DNA of 17,984 nucleotides from the NCBI GenBank assembly GCA_049314715.1, contig JBMOEL010000024.1:1-17984 (forward strand), read 5' to 3'. The stretch is from JAFLDD01 sp049314715. Lineage in GTDB: Bacteria; Pseudomonadota; Alphaproteobacteria; Rickettsiales; UBA3002. Positions 15,497-17,984 of this stretch are shown here, one piece after another. The translations under genes and the position numbers were made by a program. The notes under the pieces were generated by a model. It was not told the DNA's origin. It saw only the letters and a program-made list of their open reading frames with translations, and did not search any database. The stretch's first letter is position 1; every line of letters begins with the position of its first letter.

Positions 15497-15524
15497 AAGG
15501 TAAAATGCATGCCCATAAGACCTA
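15497..15524 (+). repeat. Right terminal inverted repeat, containing the present ccmE start
   Basis: 28 bp, a perfect reverse complement of 15251-15278. It contains the AAGG ribosome-binding sequence (15497-15500), the ATG at 15509 and the first codons of ccmE (ATG CCC ATA AGA CCT). Confidence 0.9.
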
Positions 15525-16060
15525 AACACCAACGCATGGTTTTTGTGCTCGCAAGCATCGCTGTCATGGCACTGGCGGCGACAGTCATTCTGACCACATT
15601 TCGTGAAAATCTGGTGTTTTTTTTCACGCCTACTCAGCTTTACACGAAGATTGATGAAGGTCGTTTTGATGCATCGCGCGAGATCCGCCTTGGCGGTTTG
15701 GTCAAAACAGGTAGTCTCGTTACAGATGAAGATGGTAGCATCCGCTTCACGGTGACAGATTTAACACGCGAAATGGACGTTGAGTATAAGGGACTATTAC
15801 CCACACTGTTTCGTGAAGGGCAAGGCGTGGTTGCCTCTGGCATGATGCAGGATGGGCGTGTCGTCGCACGTGAAATTCTTGCGAAACATGACGAAAATTA
15901 CATGCCCAAAGAAGTGGCGGATGCACTCAAGCAATCCGGGCAATGGAAGGAATCTAACTCGCCAGGGGGCGAAGACGCCCCCGCTAGCGCTCCCCCTCGT
16001 TCGCTTCGCTCCGGCTCGCCCCACGGGCTACGCGACGATTCACAGGCGAATCGTCCATGA
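15509..16060 (+). CDS. ccmE: Cytochrome c-type biogenesis heme chaperone CcmE
   Basis: Encodes 183 residues. A short basic N-terminus (RPKHQR) leads into one membrane anchor (about 10-30), followed by the periplasmic OB-fold domain: FFFTPTQLYTKI, IRLGGLVKTGSL, FTVTDLTREMDVEYKGLLPTLFREGQGVV. The heme-attachment motif ILAKHDENYMPKEV carries the conserved His127 and Tyr131. CcmE binds heme covalently after CcmABC loading and passes it to CcmF. The start at 15509, with AAGG 8 nt upstream, lies in the right repeat of the inserted element, so the first five codons are probably element-derived. The usual CcmE ends near residue 148; here about 35 extra residues (SPGGEDAPASAPPRSLRSGS and beyond) come from a GC-rich palindromic stretch. 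Its TGA overlaps the ccmF ATG (ATGA). Confidence 0.93.
   Translation: MPIRPKHQRMVFVLASIAVMALAATVILTTFRENLVFFFTPTQLYTKIDEGRFDASREIRLGGLVKTGSLVTDEDGSIRFTVTDLTREMDVEYKGLLPTLFREGQGVVASGMMQDGRVVAREILAKHDENYMPKEVADALKQSGQWKESNSPGGEDAPASAPPRSLRSGSPHGLRDDSQANRP
15965..16055. repeat. GC-rich palindromic stretch encoding the extra CcmE tail
   Basis: About 70% GC, clearly above its surroundings. It begins with GGGGGCG-AAGA-CGCCCCC (7-bp stem, 15965-15982) and ends with GACGATTC-ACAGGC-GAATCGTC (8-bp stem, 16034-16055), directly before the ccmF start at 16057. The middle is a C-rich tract with CGTTCGCTTCGCTCCGGCTC. It is translated as the atypical end of CcmE. The layout suggests an in-frame palindromic repeat insertion, comparable in idea to rickettsial palindromic elements, or alternatively a structured RNA controlling ccmF translation. 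Confidence 0.5.
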
Positions 16061-17922
16061 TTCCTGAACTTGGGCATTTTGCGCTGCTGATTGCACTGGG
16101 CGTGGCACTACTTAATGCCAGCTCTCCGCTGCTTTTGCGCACGGCAAATCACCTTGTTAAACCTGCGGTGACGTTACAATTCATGCTAGTTCTGGCAGCA
16201 TTTTTGGCGCTCATACATTGCTATGTTGTTTCGGATTTTTCGGTGCTCAACGTGGTCGAGAATTCGCACTCCGCCAAGCCACTTTTGTATAAAATCACGG
16301 GCGTGTGGGGCAATCATGAAGGCTCCATGCTGCTATGGATGTTAGTGCTTAGTTTTTTTGGATTTCTCGTCGCGTTTTTTCGTGCTGAAGAGGTTGAACT
16401 CAAGCGCGTGACACTGCATGTGCATGGGCTGATTTCTGCAGGGTTTTTGGCGTTTATTTTGTTCACCTCGAATCCCTTTTGGCGCATCTATCCCCCTGCC
16501 TTTGAAGGTCAGGATTTGAATCCGTTACTACAAGATATCGGCCTCGCCTTTCACCCACCAACCCTTTACGTGGGCTATGTGGGTTACGGAATCGTGTTTG
16601 CCTATGCGATTGCGGGGTTGCTGCGCGGAACGATTGATAGTGCATGGGCGCGCGCGGTGAAGCCGTGGCTGGGCATCACATGGGCCGCGCTGACGCTGGG
16701 TATTGGTGCAGGAAGTTGGTGGGCGTATCGCGAACTAGGTTGGGGTGGTTGGTGGTTTTGGGATCCTGTTGAAAACGTATCGCTGATGCCATGGCTTGCA
16801 GGTGGTGCGTTGCTTCACGCAAATCTGGTGTTGGAGCGTCGCAATCAAATGGGCAAGCTGGTGGTGTTACTCGCCATACTTACCTTTAGCCTGAGTCTGA
16901 TTGGCACGTTCATTGTGCGTTCGGGGTTGATTACCTCCGTCCACGCCTTCGCCTCAGACCCCCTGAGGGGCCTTTATATTTTAGGCTACATCGTACTCAT
17001 CACGGGTGGTGGCCTGACACTCTATGCGTGGCGACAATTACCTGCCTCTGCACCCATCTCGCTCGTGTCGCGCACGGGTTTTATTCTGCTTAATAATATT
17101 CTGCTTCTCACCGCAGCAGGCACAATTTTATTAGCAACACTCTACCCGTTGATTCTTGAACTATTAGGGTTACCACCTGTTTCAGTTGGGCCGCCTTATT
17201 TTAACACAACGTTCCTGCCGCTCACTGCACCACTACTGATTCTCTGTACCGCCGCACCACTCATGGCGTGGGATGGCACGACGAAAAAACAACGCATCGC
17301 GCTACTGAAAGCAGCCGCGCTTCCGGTATTAGGGTCGGCAACTATCGTGTTGCTCATGTTCCAGCAGGACTGGTGGCTATTTTTAGTGGGGCTGACGTTA
17401 GGTGCATTGCTGCTAGTAAGTGTTGGGCGCTATTCAGCCAGCAATCTGCAGAACCTCTCATTGCGCCACGTTGCAAGTGTGGTGGGCCATACAGGACTTG
17501 CCATCTTTGCGATTGCTATCACCGTTACATCCCTCAGCCGCGAGGTTTATGAAGTGCCGCGCGTAGGAAGTGCGCCGATGCAAATGGGTGATTATACGGT
17601 GACGCCAATGAATGCCGAGCAGGTGCAGGAACATAATTATATCACGCGACGCGGCGTGTTTGAGATTCGCAAGGGTGACAGCGCTATCACCCTTACGCCA
17701 GAAATTCGCTATTACCCCGTGCGCGATATGAATACGTCGGAAGCAGCGCTGCACTCAACCCCACTGCGCGATATTTATGTCGTGATGGGCGAATCAGGTA
17801 AAGATGGGGTGGGGATACGCATGTATGTCACACCCTTACAGCAATGGGTGTGGTATGGATTCGTGCTGATTGGTATAAGTGGCGGGTTGAGCTTCATCGC
17901 TGGCATTCGGAGACGTTCATGA
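16057..17922 (+). CDS. ccmF: Cytochrome c heme lyase subunit CcmF
   Basis: The 621-residue polytopic membrane protein starts MIPELGHFALLIALG, the standard CcmF opening. The heme-handling WWD motif is GWGGWWFWDPVENVSLMPW, with W232, W233, W235 and D236. Other CcmF features are GVWGNHEGSMLLWMLVLSFF (about 82-101), the probable heme-ligand region AFHPPTLYVGYVG (164-176), IGTFIVRSGLITSVHAFASDP and a periplasmic domain late in the protein (about 490-590) before the last membrane segment. It takes heme from CcmE and attaches it to apocytochrome c cysteines together with CcmH. The length is slightly below the common 640-660 residues, but no domain appears missing. The ATG overlaps the ccmE stop (ATGA) and its TGA overlaps the next start. 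Confidence 0.96.
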   Translation: MIPELGHFALLIALGVALLNASSPLLLRTANHLVKPAVTLQFMLVLAAFLALIHCYVVSDFSVLNVVENSHSAKPLLYKITGVWGNHEGSMLLWMLVLSFFGFLVAFFRAEEVELKRVTLHVHGLISAGFLAFILFTSNPFWRIYPPAFEGQDLNPLLQDIGLAFHPPTLYVGYVGYGIVFAYAIAGLLRGTIDSAWARAVKPWLGITWAALTLGIGAGSWWAYRELGWGGWWFWDPVENVSLMPWLAGGALLHANLVLERRNQMGKLVVLLAILTFSLSLIGTFIVRSGLITSVHAFASDPLRGLYILGYIVLITGGGLTLYAWRQLPASAPISLVSRTGFILLNNILLLTAAGTILLATLYPLILELLGLPPVSVGPPYFNTTFLPLTAPLLILCTAAPLMAWDGTTKKQRIALLKAAALPVLGSATIVLLMFQQDWWLFLVGLTLGALLLVSVGRYSASNLQNLSLRHVASVVGHTGLAIFAIAITVTSLSREVYEVPRVGSAPMQMGDYTVTPMNAEQVQEHNYITRRGVFEIRKGDSAITLTPEIRYYPVRDMNTSEAALHSTPLRDIYVVMGESGKDGVGIRMYVTPLQQWVWYGFVLIGISGGLSFIAGIRRRS

Positions 17923-17984
17923 TGCGCGTCGTGCCCCTGATTGTATTTTTGGTATTTGCTGCAATGGCCGCCGTGCTGTTGCTA
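17919..17984 (+). CDS. ccmG: Probable CcmG/DsbE thiol-disulfide protein, N-terminus only
   Basis: The 22 codons before the window ends begin with a short basic start and a hydrophobic segment (MMRVVPLIVFLVFAAMA), as in the membrane anchor of CcmG. The start overlaps the ccmF stop as ATGA; the next codon is also ATG (17922). The thioredoxin domain with its CxxC lies beyond the window, so the call rests on gene order (ccmG usually follows ccmF) and the membrane anchor. CcmH or another membrane protein is possible. Confidence 0.6.
   Translation, partial: MMRVVPLIVFLVFAAMAAVLLL

Larger units (their letters stand above)
15243..15503 (+). pseudogene. Former ccmE start now reading into the inserted element (86-codon decoy frame)
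   Basis: The ATG at 15243 lies inside the last codons of ccmD and opens a frame that crosses almost the whole inserted element, stopping at TAA 15501-15503. If the element plus one TA is deleted, this ATG reads ATG-AAG-CAT-AAA-CAC-CAA-CGC and continues in frame into CcmE (MKHKHQRMVFV). It is therefore best explained as the ancestral ccmE start, disconnected by the insertion. The 86-residue product is Arg-rich and resembles no protein I know. If it is translated, its stop lies only 5 nt before the present ccmE ATG at 15509, so reinitiation there is possible. Confidence 0.55.
15251..15524. mobile_element. MITE-like insertion with perfect 28-bp terminal inverted repeats ending in TA
   Basis: The left end 15251-15278 (starting TAGGTCTTATGGG) is the exact reverse complement of the right end 15497-15524, and similarity continues about 5 bp further inward with one extra base. 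The repeat ends in TA on both sides, as expected if a 270-bp element (15253-15522, 26-bp inverted repeats) duplicated a TA target. The interior has no transposase, only further stem-loops. Deleting the element with one TA recreates an overlapping ccmD/ccmE junction in frame. TA-targeting non-autonomous elements with terminal repeats of this size are known, for example neisserial Correia elements and IS630/Tc1-derived MITEs; this is an analogy, not an identification. An invertible DNA segment is a less likely alternative, with no recombinase gene in view. Confidence 0.75.

Noticed and set aside
15251..15524. Interpretation of the long inverted repeat as an intrinsic terminator after ccmD
   Set aside because: The arms are separated by 218 nt, no U-run follows, and the right arm is the ccmE start. 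The TA-precise excision explains the structure better.
16952..16968. CCTCAG/CTGAGG hairpin in ccmF followed by a T-containing stretch, resembling a terminator
   Set aside because: It is inside conserved ccmF coding sequence (FASDPLRGLY), the T-run is interrupted, and the gene continues normally beyond it.

Overview
The window looks like chromosomal DNA of a Gram-negative bacterium, most likely an alphaproteobacterium of moderate GC. The assignment rests on the gene style (a ccmD-E-F-G run, a quinone-type PyrD, CcmD and CcmE sequence style) and is an inference; no rRNA or other taxonomic marker is present. No tRNA, rRNA, CRISPR array, transposase or phage gene was found. Gene density is very high, and several neighbours overlap at start/stop codons.

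Layout. (1) 1-3469, housekeeping: the 5' part of polA (minus), a small alpha/beta-hydrolase esterase (plus), pyrD (minus, stop codon interlocked with the esterase stop), and a secreted M23/LytM-type peptidase (minus, 9 bp upstream of pyrD). (2) 3628-14924, type IV pilus / type II secretion-like machinery in two convergent operons. The plus operon encodes an exported Pro/Ala-rich TPR protein, PilT and PilU. The minus operon encodes a PilB/GspE assembly ATPase, a PilC/GspF platform protein, a GspL-like PilM-PilN fusion, a PilO-like protein, a large exported protein in the PilP/MshK/GspB slot, and a stand-alone ABC ATPase. The operons meet with interlocked stop codons. No pilin, secretin or prepilin peptidase is in the window, so the system must be completed elsewhere. 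(3) 15110-17984, cytochrome c maturation: ccmD (47 codons), ccmE, ccmF and the first codons of a probable ccmG. ccmABC are not upstream.

The most interesting feature is between ccmD and ccmE: a 274-bp segment (15251-15524) bounded by perfect 28-bp inverted repeats that end in TA, with two further nested or adjacent stem-loops and no transposase. Deleting the segment in silico while keeping one TA restores an overlapping ccmD/ccmE junction, in which a ccmE start codon at 15243 reads directly into the present CcmE frame. This is strong internal evidence for a TA-targeting MITE-like insertion. The element supplies the new ccmD stop codon and the new ccmE ribosome-binding region, start codon and first codons, and would place the ccmE start in a long RNA stem. 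A second, GC-rich, palindrome-containing stretch (15965-16055) encodes an unusual C-terminal tail of CcmE just before ccmF and may be another inserted repeat.
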